The notes under the pieces were generated by a model. That model was given only the letters and a program-made list of their open reading frames with translations, made no database searches and had not been told where the DNA came from. Shown here one piece after another: positions 1-12,176 of a stretch of 64,000 bases of DNA. The translations under genes were made by a program, and so were the position numbers. The DNA is from Ptychodera flava (lineage: Eukaryota > Hemichordata > Enteropneusta > Ptychoderidae), in the NCBI RefSeq assembly GCF_041260155.1, contig NC_091930.1, positions 43,529,096 through 43,593,095 on the forward strand, read 5' to 3'. How positions within the stretch are numbered: position 1 is the first letter of the stretch; each line of letters begins with the position of its first letter.

Positions 1-72
1 AATAAGTAATCACCACACTTTAATGAAAGAAAATCATTATCATATCAATAAAAGTGTAGTGATTACTTATTT
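1..72. repeat. Short inverted repeat (hairpin)
   Basis: The first 22 bases pair with bases about 49-71 (AATAAGTAATCACCACACTT against its near-perfect complement), around a loop of about 26 bases. The GTAATCACCACACTT core recurs in the larger hairpin at 10.4 kb, so both probably belong to one non-autonomous inverted-repeat family. The element may extend beyond the window start. Confidence 0.7.
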
Positions 73-1684
73 AAATATGAAGACAGTATGACTGATTACC
101 AATTTGCAAGAGAACAATAGGTCAAGTCGAGATTTCTAAAGCATTCACACACATTCAATAACAAAATGAAGACAATTTGTTCAACTGATATGTTATAGCA
201 TCACATTTTATAATTCAATTTTAACTTTCTTCGGACCATGCTCAATGTAAGCAACATGATTTGTTGATGCAGACTGTCCATCTTTAGATTCGGCGTCTTC
301 TTGGGTTGGACCAATCTTGTCTGTTTTGTTACATTGTCTTGTCGTAACTTGAGAAACTTACAGATTCCTCTGATTTAACACTAGATGGAGCTGGTAGTAA
401 TATATTCTACACATGCTCTCGTTGTGCAGTAGACATACATTTGAGGCGCGTAAACCGTCATCTGATCTGTGACCTGTTTGTTCTTTGATAAGCTGTTCAT
501 CGAATCCCTGATGATACAGAGATGTTGCCGCATTCACCTGAAATTATCAAACACAAGACATATGTGACAAATATCATGGAAATAAGTACAGCCTTTTTGT
601 AACGTTTGTGGAATAGTCGAAAGAAATTCTGTGATACTGCCGCACACACAACAAATTGTTTTGGTCAATGAATTTAATTTTATAACTTTACAGAATTCGT
701 TTTGGGATAAATATTTTAGTAAAGAATAAATTACCTTGCCAGAATATCCAGTGTGCTGGCAGTCTGGCCAAGCCATCTTGCACATTTGCTTTGTGTAAAG
801 ACGTATATTTTCTGGCAGGAGAACTTGATTATCCTTTGCAAGGGTCATCGATAGTACAATCCCGTCCGGTGTTATCATCGCCAAGTACTTTTTTTTTATA
901 AGTTGAAGTACACATCGTGGATTTTATGCGCTCCGTAGTAGCGGCTGCTCTTATAGGGCAGTTTGCCCGTGTAAAATCCACTTTGGTTGGTTTTAAGGAT
1001 GTACGATCGGAAAAAGTAAAAGTAATGTCAATTTTTTCACATGGGGTTTTTTGAATACCTACATATGAGAGTAGTCCAAAACTGGGAAAAAAAGATGGGA
1101 TCACCGCGCTTGTTTTTTCACAAAATGACATTAAAAATTCACGGTTTTTCACAAAATCACTAAAAATCAATAACACAGGTCATCATTTTCACATTTACAT
1201 CATGATTGCATTTTTCACGTTTACACTGTAAAAGAATAAAGAAATTATAAATTTAAGCTACTTTGAAGATTTAACTTACATTAAAATTGAGCTAAAAAGT
1301 CACGATATTTATTTTTTAACCAAAATTGCAACAAATATGCACAAAATTTTAGGAATGGGAGAGGGTAATTTATCAATTATTGATAGTTTCTACTAATGTC
1401 AATTTCTCAAACTTTGCTAAGTTATAGCTCTTTTTGTGAATTTTTCAAAATCACATTTTGTTTAGTAGGTCACCGAGCTCGATTTTTCACAATTTTGCAA
1501 AATGTAACTAGGATTTATAGGTTCTGGCGATAAACCATGCTCTCCCTGATTCGTTGTGCGAAGGCGCTCTTCAAATGCTGCTGACCTGCAGTGGCCTTGT
1601 CCAGGCATGGTCATGATTCAAGCCTAATAATACAGTAAACTTTAATGAGAGGGAAATGACAGAACAAAGCAAAGACTTTCAGGT
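73..1684. other. No recognisable gene
   Basis: This stretch is AT-rich. Minus-strand open frames of about 115 codons around 534-1176 are not recognised. They could be further decayed parts of the transposase relic just downstream, which lies on the same strand, but I saw no family motif. Confidence 0.5.
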
Positions 1685-2040
1685 TCTTCTACTTTTTAGC
1701 GTCTATATATTAAACTTATTGCCGTGACGCTTATCGGTGGGGATCAGGTTAGCTTCGCTGCAGGCTTAGTTGTCACACACTACTAGGAGCCAGGAGCCGA
1801 GGCCATGAATCGTTTCCCCAATACACGATGACAATCGTAAGGCAAGCTCACAACTGACACAAGTGACAAGATTTTCGGCTAGTACACTCAAATCGACAAT
1901 GCGACGGCCATTCTTCCATTCTCCGGTAGGTCTACTAGCGACACTATCATTGGGACTATAATACTCGTCTTTCTCATTGTCCACTACCTCAGGCTCCTCG
2001 ACCTCGTGAGTAGCGAATCGGACGGACGTCACACTTCTGA
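1685..2040 (-). pseudogene. Mutator-like transposase N-terminal fragment, decayed
   Basis: The minus strand encodes GRRIVDLSVLAENL, then a CVSCELALRL pair of cysteines, then GLGSWLLVVCDN, a stop codon, and in the same frame ACSEANLIPTDKRHGNKFNI and another stop. The order (GRRIVDL..LA..L, C-x2-C, G-L-x5-V-C, C-x4-N, then K-R-H and F-x-I) matches from memory the start of the Mutator-like transposase domain found in many marine invertebrate DDE transposons. The catalytic DDE region is not seen and two in-frame stops break the reading frame, so this is a dead fragment. No terminal inverted repeats were found for it. The assignment rests on motif memory, not on a search. Confidence 0.55.
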
Positions 2041-2404
2041 ATTACGCTGTACAGCTGCATTTGTTTTCATCTCTTCGCTGAATTCTCGTACCTTCCAGCG
2101 TGTTTTGAGGGCACGCTGAACATTTTCTCGTCGCGATTTTTCTCCGCAAATAGAAATTTTCCTTTACCTGCAGTATGGAAATCCGGTCACGACATGCGAT
2201 ATGCGACCTGCGACTTCAAAACTGCGATGCGACCTGCGTCCTACGAGTTTGAAACATGCGACCTGCGACTTCGGCCATTTAGACCTAGGTGTAACCTGCG
2301 ACTTCACAACAGCGACCTGCGTCCTGCCTGTTTGTCAAACTGCGACCTGCGACTTCACAACTGCGGGTTTAACAACGGGGTATCTGAATTGTTTTTAATT
2401 TGTC

Positions 2405-2544
2405 CACAGTCCCTCGTGGGCTATTCAGCTCTGGGACTATTCGCCCCATAGACGAGTGTACATAAGCGAGGGTTCTTTCTCGCTTATGTACACTCGTCTA
2501 TGGGGCGAATAGTCCCAGAGCTGAATAGCCCACGAGGGACTGTG
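2405..2544. mobile_element. 140-bp near-perfect palindromic element with 7-bp TSD
   Basis: Bases 2405-2469 are an exact reverse complement of 2480-2544, separated by about 10 bases. The ends read CACAGTCCCTCG and CGAGGGACTGTG. The heptamer ATTTGTC occurs directly on both sides (2398-2404 and 2545-2551), as expected for a target-site duplication, so this was inserted as a unit. It has no room for a gene. It is a hairpin-type MITE, probably recent since the arms show no mismatch. Confidence 0.85.
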
Positions 2545-3501
2545 ATTTGTCTCCATTTTATGCCGCAACTTATCGTATAAAACCAAGATGCAATCAGTCA
2601 TCGAATTGGTACTAAAATCAACCAAACTCAAAAGATTGCTGAGCAATACAGAACACATCATCTGGCAAAGAAAATCAAAAACTGAGAGAGCTGCCATATA
2701 AGTAATCAAAGTTGGCGGCATGAATTAAATAAACAAATACTCTCCTCAGACCAAACCGATTTCAAAGACCGTTTACAGCAAATATTGTTAACGAAACCAT
2801 GAAACCTGAGAATGGCTAAACATAGAGAAATAAGATTTATTTCTTGAAACAGCCTTTCACAACATGCTTTTCAAACACCGGAAAGCAGGCATCAATATCG
2901 ACCCGAAATCTATTACAAAGTCCATGAAAAATTGACACAAAACCAAAAGTTCGGATAATTGCTTTCAATGTCCAAAACATACTTATCGTTGTCAAATTAG
3001 TACAACATTTACAGTTAACATAACAAGCACTAGCAACGCTCAAAATATGCAGTAAAACAAAAATCCTTATAAGCGTCCAGAAACTCCGGTCGATGCTGGG
3101 TCATGTTGACACCACACACCGGATCGCTCCTATAGAGTCAGCCAAAAGTGACTAATTCTCTCAATAACGAATCTGGTTTTCCTCTTCGAGGACGAAGATG
3201 ACTTCATCACACAACCAAGCGGAGGGGATACAAAACAAGAGAGCGACTGATGAAGGAACCCCATTTTAGTTCCGAACGGTTAAGACGAATCACTCAATCA
3301 ACAAACCGGTTTACCGGGGACACAGATCACATGACTAGGGTCAAAGCACTATCGATTCACATGTATTCCACACAAAATAAATGCAATGATCCTTTTATTC
3401 ACCATTTCGTAATATTAAACATATTGCTAGAGCCGATGTGTGGAGTTGCCCTATGCCCTCAAAGATATTCATAATGTCTAGGGCTTGGTGGGGTGCATGG
3501 T

Positions 3502-6500
3502 TGTATTACCCCTATTTGTAACAATCAACCTATTTGTAACAAAATTTCATTTTCAAAAACACTTTGCCGTATATGTTGAAATATTAATAAAATATGCATA
3601 TTTGTATGTTTGAGGGCAATTTTCTTTTTTTTCCTTGTCAAAACTCATTTTTCCGAAACTGCTTTTGTTACAAATTGGGTTGATTGTTACAAATAGGGGT
3701 GACATGTGTCAACCCTATTTGTAACAATCAACCCTATTTGTAACAAAACCTAAATTTCAAAGAAACTTGGCCGTATTTGATGAAATCTTGATGAAATATA
3801 CATATTAGTATGTTCGGGGGCAATTTTCTTTGTTTTCCTTGTTGAAAATCATTTTTCCGAAAATGCTGGTAAGATTAAATTTCGTTGTGCAGGTTCCTAG
3901 GGATAAGAGCCCTACTCGTAAGATATAATCAAGTCGTGCAGATACATGCCAAAGGTTTGTTTTGGGGCAATTTTTACCATTTTCGGTCAAAAATGTTAAA
4001 AATCTTGTTTTCTGACCAAAATCATACTAAACCTATATGGGGTTAACTTTTGTTACAAATTGGGTTGATTGTTACAAATAGGGTTGATGTGTCAACCCTA
4101 TTTGTAACAATCAACCCTATTTGTAACAAAATTTAACCAACTTGAAACAAAACCTAATTTTCTACAAAACTTGGCCGTATTTGATGAAATCCTGATGAAA
4201 TGTACATATTAGTATGTTTTGGGGCAATTTTTATCTTTTCCTTGTCGAAACTCATTTTTTCCGAAAATGCTCGTTAGATTAACTTTCGTTGTGCAGGTTG
4301 CCTAGTATAAGAGGCCTACTCGTAAGATATAATCGAGTTGTGCAGATAGGTTTGTTTCGGGGCAATTTTCCCCATTTTCGGTCGAAAATGTTAAAAATCT
4401 TGTTTTCTGACCGAAATCATACTAAACCTATATGGGGTTAACTTTTGTTACAAATTGGGTTGATTGTTACAAATAGGGTTGACGTGTCAACCCTATTTGT
4501 AACAATCAACCCTATTTGTAACAAAATTTAACCAACTTGAAACAAAACCTAATTTTCAAAAAAACTTGGCCGTATTTGATGAAATCTTGATGAAATATAC
4601 ATATTAGTATGTTTTGGGGCAATTTTTATTTTTTCCTTGTCAAAACTTATTTTTTCCGAAAATGCTCGTTAGATTAACTTTCGTTGTGCAGGTTGCCTAG
4701 TATAAGAGGCCTACTCGTAAGATATAATCGAGTTGTGCAGATACATGCCAAAGGTTTGTTTTGGGGCAATTTTCACCATTGTCGGTCAAAAATGTTAAAA
4801 ATCTTGTTTTCTGACCGAAGTCATACTAAACCTATATGGGGTTAACTTTTGTTACAAATTGGGTTGATTGTTACAAATAGGGTTGACGTGTCAACCCCAA
4901 TTGTAACAATCAACCCTATTTGTAACAAAATCTAATTTTCAAAGAAACTTGGCCGTCTTTGATGAAATCTTGATGGAATATACATATCTATATCTTTAGG
5001 GCAATTTTCTTTTTTTTCCTTGTCGAAACTCATTTTTTTCCGAAAATGCTCGTTAGATTAAATTTCGTTGTGCAGGTTGCCTGGGATAAGAGGCCTACTC
5101 GTAAGATATAATTAAGTCGTGCAGATACATGCAAAAAGTTTGTTTCGGGCAATTTTGACCAATTTCGGTGAAAAATATTAAAAATCTTGTTTTCTGACCG
5201 AAATCATACAAAATCTTTATGGGGTTAACTTTTGTTACAAATTGGGTTGATTGTTACAAATAGGGTTGACGTGTCAACCCTATTTGTAACAACCAACCCT
5301 ATTTGTAACAATCAACCCTATTTGTAACAAAATTTAACCAATTTGTAACAAAACCTAATTTTCAAAGAAACTTGGCCGTATTGATGATATCTTGATGAAA
5401 TATACCTATTAGTATGTTTGGGGGCAATTTTCCTTTTATCCTTGTTGTAACTCATTTTTTCCAAAATTGCTCGTTAGATTAAATATCTTTGTGCAGGTTG
5501 CTAGGGATAAGAGGCCTACTCGTAAGATATAATCAAGTCGTACAGATACATGCCAAAAGTTTTGTTTCGGGGCAATTTTTTACCAATTTCGGTCAAAAAT
5601 GTTTAAAATCTTGTTTTCTGACCGAAATCTTACCAAACGTATATGGGCTTAACTTTTGTTACAAATAGGGTTAATTGTTACAAATAAGGTTGACGTGTCA
5701 ACCCTATTTGTAACAATCAACCCTATTTGTAACAAAATTTAACCAACTTGAAACAAAACCTAATTTTCAAAAAAACTTGGCCGTATTTGATGAAATCTTG
5801 ATGAAATATACATATTAGTATGTTTTGGGGCAATTTTTACTTTTTCCTTGTCAAAACTTATTTTTTCCGAAAATGCTCGTTAGATTAACTTTCGTTGTGC
5901 AGGTTGCCTAGTATAAGAGGCCTACTCGTAAGATATAATCGAGTTGTGCAGATACATGCCAAAGGTTTGTTTTGGGGCAATTTTCACCATTGTCGGTCAA
6001 AAATGTTAAAAATCTTGTTTTCTGACCGAAGTCATACTAAACCTATATGGGGTTAACTTTTGTTACAAATTGGTTGATTGTTACAAATAGGGTTGACGTG
6101 TCAACCCTAATTGTAACAATCAACCCTATTTGTAACAAAATCTAATTTTCAAAGAAACTTGGCCGTCTTTGATGAAATCTTGATGGAATATACATATCTA
6201 TATCTTTAGGGCAATTTTCTTTTTTTTCCTTGTCGAAACTCATTTTTTTCCGAAAATGCTCGTTAGATTAAATTTCGTTGTGCAGGTTGCCTGGGATAAG
6301 AGGCCTACTCGTAAGATATAATCAAGTCGTGCAGATACATGCCAAAAGTTTTGTTTCGGGGCAATTTTTTACCAATTTCGGTCAAAAATGTTTAAAATCT
6401 TGTTTTCTGACCGAAATCTTACCAAACGTATATGGGCTTAACTTTTGTTACAAATAGGGTTAATTGTTACAAATAAGGTTGGCGTGTCAACCCTATTTGT

Positions 6501-8324
6501 AACAATCAACCGTATTTGTAACAAAATTTAACCAATTTGTAACAAAACCTAATTTTCAAAAAAACTTGGCCTATTTGATGAAATCTTGAAGAATTATACC
6601 TATAAGTATGTTTTGGGGCAATGTTTATCTTTTTCTTGTCGTAACTCATTTTTTCCGAAAATGCTCGTTAGATTAACTTTCGTTGTGCAGGTTGCCTGGG
6701 ATAAGAGGCCTACTCGTAAGATATAATCAAGTCGTGCAGATACATGCCAAAAGTTTTGTTTTGGGGCAATTTTCACCATTTTTGGTCTAAAATGTTAAAA
6801 ATCTTGTTTTCTGACCGAAATCATACTAAACCTCTGTGGGCTTAACTTTTGTTACAAATAGGGTTGATTGTTACAAATAGGGTTGACGATTCAACCCTAT
6901 TTGTAACAACCAACCCTATTTGTAACAATCAACCCTATCTATAACAAAAGTTAAGCCCATATAGGTTTAGTAAGATTTCGGTCAGAAAACAAGATTTTAA
7001 ACATTTTTGACCAAAATTGGTGAAAATTGCCCCGAAACAAAGTTTTTGCATGTATCTGCACGACTTGATTATATCTTACGACTAGGCCTCTTCTCTCAGG
7101 CAACCTGCACAACGAAAGTTAATCTAACGAGCATTTTCGGAAAAAATGAGTTTCGACGCGGAAAAACTAAAAATTGCCCCAAAACATACTAATAGGTATA
7201 ATTCATCAAGATTTCATAAAATACGGCCAAGTTTCTTTGAAAATTAGGTTTTATTACAAATTGGTTAAATTTTGTTACAAATAGGGTTGATTGTTACAAA
7301 TAGGTATGACACGTCAACCCTATTTGTAACAATCAACCCTATTTGTAACAAAAGTTAAGCCCATATACGTTTAGTAAGATTTTGGTCAGAAAACTAGATT
7401 TTAAACATTTTTGACCGAAATTGGTGAAAATTGCCCCGAAACAAACTTTTGGCATGTATCTGCACGACCTTATTATATCTTACGAGTAGGCTTCTTATCC
7501 CAGGCAACCTGCACAACGAAAGTTAATCTAACGAGCATTTTCGAAAAAAAATGAGTTTCGACAAGGAAAAAAAAGAAAATTGCCCAAAAGATATAAATAT
7601 GTATATTTCATCAAGATATCATCAAATACGGCCAAGTTTCTTTGAAAATTAGGTTTTGTTACAAATTGGTTAAATTTTGTTACAAATAGGGTTGATTGTT
7701 ACAAATAGGGTTGGTTGTTACAAATAGGGTTGACACATCAACCCTATTTGTAACAATCAACCCAATTTGTAACAAAAGTTAAGCCCATATACGTTTAGTA
7801 AGATTTCGGTCAGAAAACAAGATTTTAAACATTTTTGACCTAAATTGGTGAAAATTGCCCCAAAACAAACTTTTGACATGTATCTGCACGACTTGATTAT
7901 ATCTTACGAGTAGGCCTCTTATCCCAGGCAACCAGCACAACGAGAGTTAATCTAACGAGCATTTTCGGAAAAAAATGAGTTTCGACAAGGAAAAAAAAGA
8001 AAATTGCCCCAAAGATATAAATATGTAATTTCATCAAGATTTCATCAAATACGGACAAGTTTCTTTGAAAATTAGGTTTTGTTACAAATAGGGTTGATTG
8101 TTACAAATAGGGTTGACATGATCACCCCTATTTGTAACAATCAACCCAATTTGTAACAAAAGCAGTTTCGGAAAAATGAGTTTTGACAAGGGGAAAAGAA
8201 GAAAATTGCCCCCAAACATACAAATATGCATATTTTATTAATATATCAATAAATACGGCAAAGTTTTTTTGAAAATTAAGTTTTGTTTCAAATAGGGTTG
8301 ATTGTTACAAATAGGGGTGATACA
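3502..8324. mobile_element. 4.8-kb foldback element built of ~400-bp repeats
   Basis: The two ends are inverted copies starting TGTATYACCCCTATTTG, matching at 28 of the first 29 positions, and CATGGT flanks both sides (3496-3501 and 8325-8330) as a likely 6-bp target duplication. The interior is an array of about 400-bp units. Roughly eight and a half lie in one orientation up to a centre near 6895, then about three and a half are inverted. Every unit junction is itself a short palindrome of TTGTAACAATCAACCC words. Segments near 4886 and 6098 are almost identical, which indicates a higher-order unit of about 1.2 kb. No open frame longer than about 60 codons exists. Confidence 0.85.
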
Positions 8325-9021
8325 CATGGTCACCGAATCGAAGTACAACAACCAAAGAATACTTCTTTAGGCCTAAACTAGGTAATTTCGATCTGTGAAA
8401 TAGCCACCACTTTAGGAAACAACATATATAACAACATGCTTGTTGAAGTAAGCTTATCAAATCAAATTTTTATTCATGAAAATCGGTGATCAGTTAAGCA
8501 TTGTCCCTTTGAAACCGGACTTTGATAGCAACCCGAACAACAAGTAGGCCAACACAGCTGTACGTGTCTTTGAAGCTCATCTCTTTCCTAAATGACACCA
8601 CCTATCACTGATATTACTTGTGACTGCTTTTCATACTCTCAATAAACACCAAATACCTAAAACCATGGATCAGGTCGTGATCTCGCAGATCGCAGTTTCA
8701 AACTCGCAGGTGGCAGCTAGGCCAGAACACCCGGAAGTCGCAGGTTGCAGTTTGACAAGCACGCAGGACGCAGGTCGCAGTTTTGAAGTCGCAGGTCGCA
8801 TGTCGCATGTCGTGACCGGATTTCCATAGCAGACGACATTTTGTACAACGCAAAAACGTTCGGAACGTCACTATGCGCGCGTGGTTACTATGGATACATT
8901 TCTGCGCGGAAATCGCCGCAGTACGCTAATATTTTTCCGATTGTACATCCTTAAATGGCCGTCCATGGAACTCTAGGTAGTCTCTTGGGTCATCAGATCA
9001 GACAAGCTGACAAGGTCCATC

Positions 9022-9969
9022 TTAGGGAGCGTTCAGTTTTTACGGCTGGGGGGGGGGGCCGGCAAAATCTTGTCGCCGGTGTTCAAAAAAATATAGAACC
9101 CCCCTGCATTTTTCGTGAAAAAAAGATGATCCCCCCCCCCCTTTGTCAGACTAAAAAAATTGATGACCCCCCCCCCCCCGCTTAAAAATAACTAAAACCC
9201 ATATGTCAAATTTACCCGCATGGTTTGGATTTGAACTCCGGTACGCCGCGCACTTTATTCATGTAGCAGAGATGCCAGTGCACAAACTTCTCAGCCACAT
9301 CCATTGAAACGTCTGTTAATTAGGACGACTGTAAGGCAATTTTTAACTTCATTTCCATAGACAACTCATGTCCATGGACATTGTATAAAGTGAATTTTAT
9401 TGGAGTGGTTCGCCAAAGGCAGCCCTCCGGTTAAGAGGGTCATGGGCCATTACGTAAGTCAACTTTATTCTAGTGGGCCACCAAAGGTGGCCCGCCGGTA
9501 AAGAGGGTCGATCATGGCTATTGCATAAAGTAGACTTTACTGGACAGGGCCGCTGAAGGCGCACGGCCATTAAGATTGCCGTGGGGTATTACATAAAGTC
9601 AATTTATTGGAGTGGGCCGCCGCAGGCGGCCCGCCGGTAAAGAGGGTCGATCATGGTCATTGCATGAAGTAAACCTTATTGGAGTAGGCCGCCAAAGGCG
9701 TCTGCCCGTTAAGAGGGTCATGGGTAATACATAATGTATATTTATTGTAGTGGCCGCCGAAGGCGGCCCGCCGGTAAAGAGGGTCGATCATGGCAATGGC
9801 ATAAAGTGAACTTTATTGTTGGTATTATGTTTTTGAAAATGTGGTGACCCCCCCTTTCCTACCAGTGAAAAAGCGATGACCCCCCCTTTGCGGATTCCAA
9901 AATTTTGATGACCCCCCCCCCTGGATTTTGCCGGCCCCCCCCGGCCGTAAAAACTGAACTGTACCTTAA
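9022..9969. mobile_element. Inverted-repeat element with poly-G/poly-C ends
   Basis: The left end carries GTTCAGTTTTTACGGC followed by a run of G and GGCCGGCAAAATC. The right end is its reverse complement (9930-9969). Just inside both ends, ATGACCCCCC-type words repeat (9120-9180 and 9845-9920). The interior from about 9400 to 9815 is a minisatellite of about 65-bp units around the palindrome GGGCCGCCGAAGGCGGCCC, followed by GTAAAGAGGGTCGATCATGG. There is no coding capacity. The open frames at the two ends are translations of the C/G runs. Confidence 0.75.
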
Positions 9970-10381
9970 CCAGTCGAAAACACGAAAATGGTCTTGAAAG
10001 CCTGATGCATCCACGAGGCAATCACATGCATCTACAGATTGAATTCCTTCTCGCTATAGCCAATAGCCAACAAGATAGTGTAAGGCAAGCCATTTTATTT
10101 AACCAATCAGACTAAAGTAGTTTCCTTCTACACAGGTGCATTATACCACTCTGTAGCCCTTATTCAAATGTAGATTTGCAGTTGACTAGAGCCCTTGTCC
10201 TACTTGTCTGGGATAGGTCATTCTCCAAAACTCGCATGTCAGGTGCATAATGACCTCTGTGAACCTTTCGACTTACAAAGGGTCACTCCATTCCATTGTG
10301 GTATTCAAATCAAAAGTAGACGATTTATTGACAGTAATTTTCAAATTTTAGAGAAGATTGGCCTGTTTTTCGTGGTATAAG

Positions 10382-10535
10382 TCGTTAATCGCAGGTGAGC
10401 TGTTACAGTTGTAATCACCACACTTATAGTCAGGAACTTGTAACTTGCCTTCGGCCTCGTGACGTTTTACAAGTTCCTGACCATAAGTGTGGTGATTGCA
10501 ACTGTAACAGCACACCGACTCGTGCAATTAACTAT
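10382..10535. repeat. Long hairpin upstream of gene 1 linker exon
   Basis: The arms pair over about 50-60 bases (CTGTTACAGTTG, ATCACCACACTTAT, GTCAGGAACTTGTAA) with a CG-rich centre (CCTTCGGCCTCGTGACG). It ends only about 30 bases before the first visible exon of gene 1. It shares the GTAATCACCACACTT word with the hairpin at the window start, which suggests one MITE family. Confidence 0.8.
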
Positions 10536-10562
10536 ATATACTAAGCACTGTTTATTTTACAG

Positions 10563-10631
10563 AAGTCGGCAGTGAACTCTTACCAGGTGGACATACAGAT
10601 TCTGACGATATGGCATCTGAAAGCAATACAG
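10563..10631 (+). CDS. Gene 1, acidic linker exon A (partial gene, 5' part not seen)
   Basis: This 69-nt exon is bounded by a TTTTACAG acceptor and a GGTGAG donor. It has phase 1 at both ends and encodes EVGSELLPGGHTDSDDMASE plus SNT. It is a paralogous copy of the next exon and of the gene 2 exon at 45261. The first ~80 intron bases after the donor are also alike in all three, so whole exon-intron units were duplicated. The TDSDD-type acidic stretch looks like a flexible linker that could be a casein kinase 2 target (inference). No upstream exon of gene 1 was recognised in the window. The start codon therefore lies further upstream or outside it. Confidence 0.65.
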
Positions 10632-10815
10632 GTGAGTTATATTCTCAAAGATATGGATGTCTTTCTGCGGAGTTTGACTTCTTGTCTAATAGAAAGATAA
10701 AGGTAATAGATAAATAATGATTATAAAACTTTAATTTGTCGTGGCAATGACTACAAATGCTGATTCCCAAAGTCGGGACTATACGGGGAGAACATTTACA
10801 TAAGCCTCAGATATA

Positions 10816-10943
<128 letters not shown>

Positions 10944-11253
10944 TGTGTGTATATGTTTGTGTGTGTTGGTGTGGTCTGTGTGGGTGTCTGTGCGTGTGTT
11001 TGTCTGTGTCTGTGTGTGAAATTCAGTACTTGTCACAAAAAGCAAAGCCAAGACTTAGGGAGGTGAATTAATGAAATTGAGCAATATTTTCTTCATAATA
11101 TTGGTATATTTGTTCGTTTTCATTCTAACGCTGTGGGCTTCTTCATCACATAACAACGCGTGAAAATTATTATTTTGCAACAGGATTTTATGTGTTACAC
11201 TTATAATGTCATACTAGTACAGCATAAAGATCACAAATTACTTTATTTTACAG

Positions 11254-11319
11254 AAGTCAGCAGTGAACGCTTGCCAAGTGGGCATACAGATTCTGACGAT
11301 ACGGAATTTGATAGCAAGG
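11254..11319 (+). CDS. Gene 1, acidic linker exon B
   Basis: This 66-nt exon has a TTTTACAG acceptor and a GGTGAG donor, with phase 1 at both ends. It encodes EVSSERLPSGHTDSDDTEFD plus SK. Exon A reads EVGSELLPGGHTDSDDMASE and the gene 2 exon reads VGNEHSPSGSKDFEDMEFDSK. The shared LPSGHTDSDD / EFDSK pattern shows a tandem exon duplication that predates or accompanied the split of genes 1 and 2. Joining A to B keeps the frame (G+AA = GAA). Confidence 0.7.
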
Positions 11320-11762
11320 GTGAGTTAGATTTAAAATAACATGGATATCTTTTCATTGAGTTGACCTCTTGTTTTGCTACAAGAAAATAGAAAAACAGTT
11401 CATAAATACAGTTGATAGAGTTTTGCCAACAATAAACTATATTACGGGCATACAACTTCCATATTGAATGTTATTCTAACGACATTTATAGGGAAAATTA
11501 AATGCTATCAGCAACTTTTATCGATGTATAGGCTGACCATCTTTCTCATTAATGGCTTTGAGGTTAGATAAATCTATTGCACTTAAGCTGTACAAAATGC
11601 TTACTCACCGATATACTGAGACTATATCTTTTCCTGAGTACTATGCGGTTTTACATTACTTTTTCCAGTCTCTGCGATAAGCAAAGGCCATAACAGTGAC
11701 ATCAAATCAATGATACATGGTTCTAATAATGTCCATTTTACAATTTCATGCCGTTCACATAG

Positions 11763-11840
11763 TTGCCGTACCAATACCAGAGAGCCCTACTGAAGATAAA
11801 ACTTTGAAAGAAGAAGATACATCTGGTGCAAGCAGACTAA
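11763..11840 (+). CDS. Gene 1, linker exon C
   Basis: This 78-nt exon has a CACATAG acceptor and an AAGTAAGATACATGG donor, with phase 1 at both ends. It encodes VAVPIPESPTEDKTLKEEDT followed by SGASRL. It is paralogous to the gene 2 exon at 45729 (VAVAVQETTTDDIDG...), which has the same VAV start and the same unusual donor context AAGTAAGATACAT. It is Thr/Asp/Glu-rich and without fold motifs, so it is a linker. Joining B to C and C to D keeps the frame. Confidence 0.7.
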
Positions 11841-12176
11841 GTAAGATACATGGAAGTTGAACCTTTTAAACTTATATAAGGGCGTAAACGGATACTCTTG
11901 ACGCAAAAAGCTATTTTACTGCGATTTTAGCACAGGGATTGAGAGAAAACCATAGAAATTCACCCATGAACGATTTTGAACGGATATTAAAAGTTCTCCA
12001 GTATGCATGCAATTCACAAGTAGAACACCTATACCAAGTGACCAGTACAGTCACATATAGTCTTTTATGGCATAATCTGAATAACCCATAGGCCTATAGC
12101 ACGTACCGTACAATCACTCAGTCAAGCTACAATATATTTCAAAAAATGTTATTATTGTTTCTTCCAACGAACGTAG

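Larger units (their letters stand above)
2174..8828. mobile_element. Outer inverted-repeat element containing nested insertions
   Basis: Both ends begin TATGGAAATCCGGTCACGAC when read inward, and each arm continues for about 150-200 bases as degenerate repeats of GCGACCTGCGACTTC (2174-2370 and, inverted, 8673-8828). The 4-bp word GCAG lies immediately outside both ends (2170-2173 and 8829-8832) and could be a target-site duplication, although four bases can match by chance. The 140-bp palindrome at 2405 and the 4.8-kb element at 3502 sit inside. Removing them leaves about 1.7 kb with no coding capacity, so this is a non-autonomous inverted-repeat element. Confidence 0.65.

Noticed and set aside
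3502..8324. CRISPR-like regular repeats
   Set aside because: Units are ~400 bp and diverged, there are no short repeat-spacer alternations, the context is eukaryotic, and the ends behave as a transposon.
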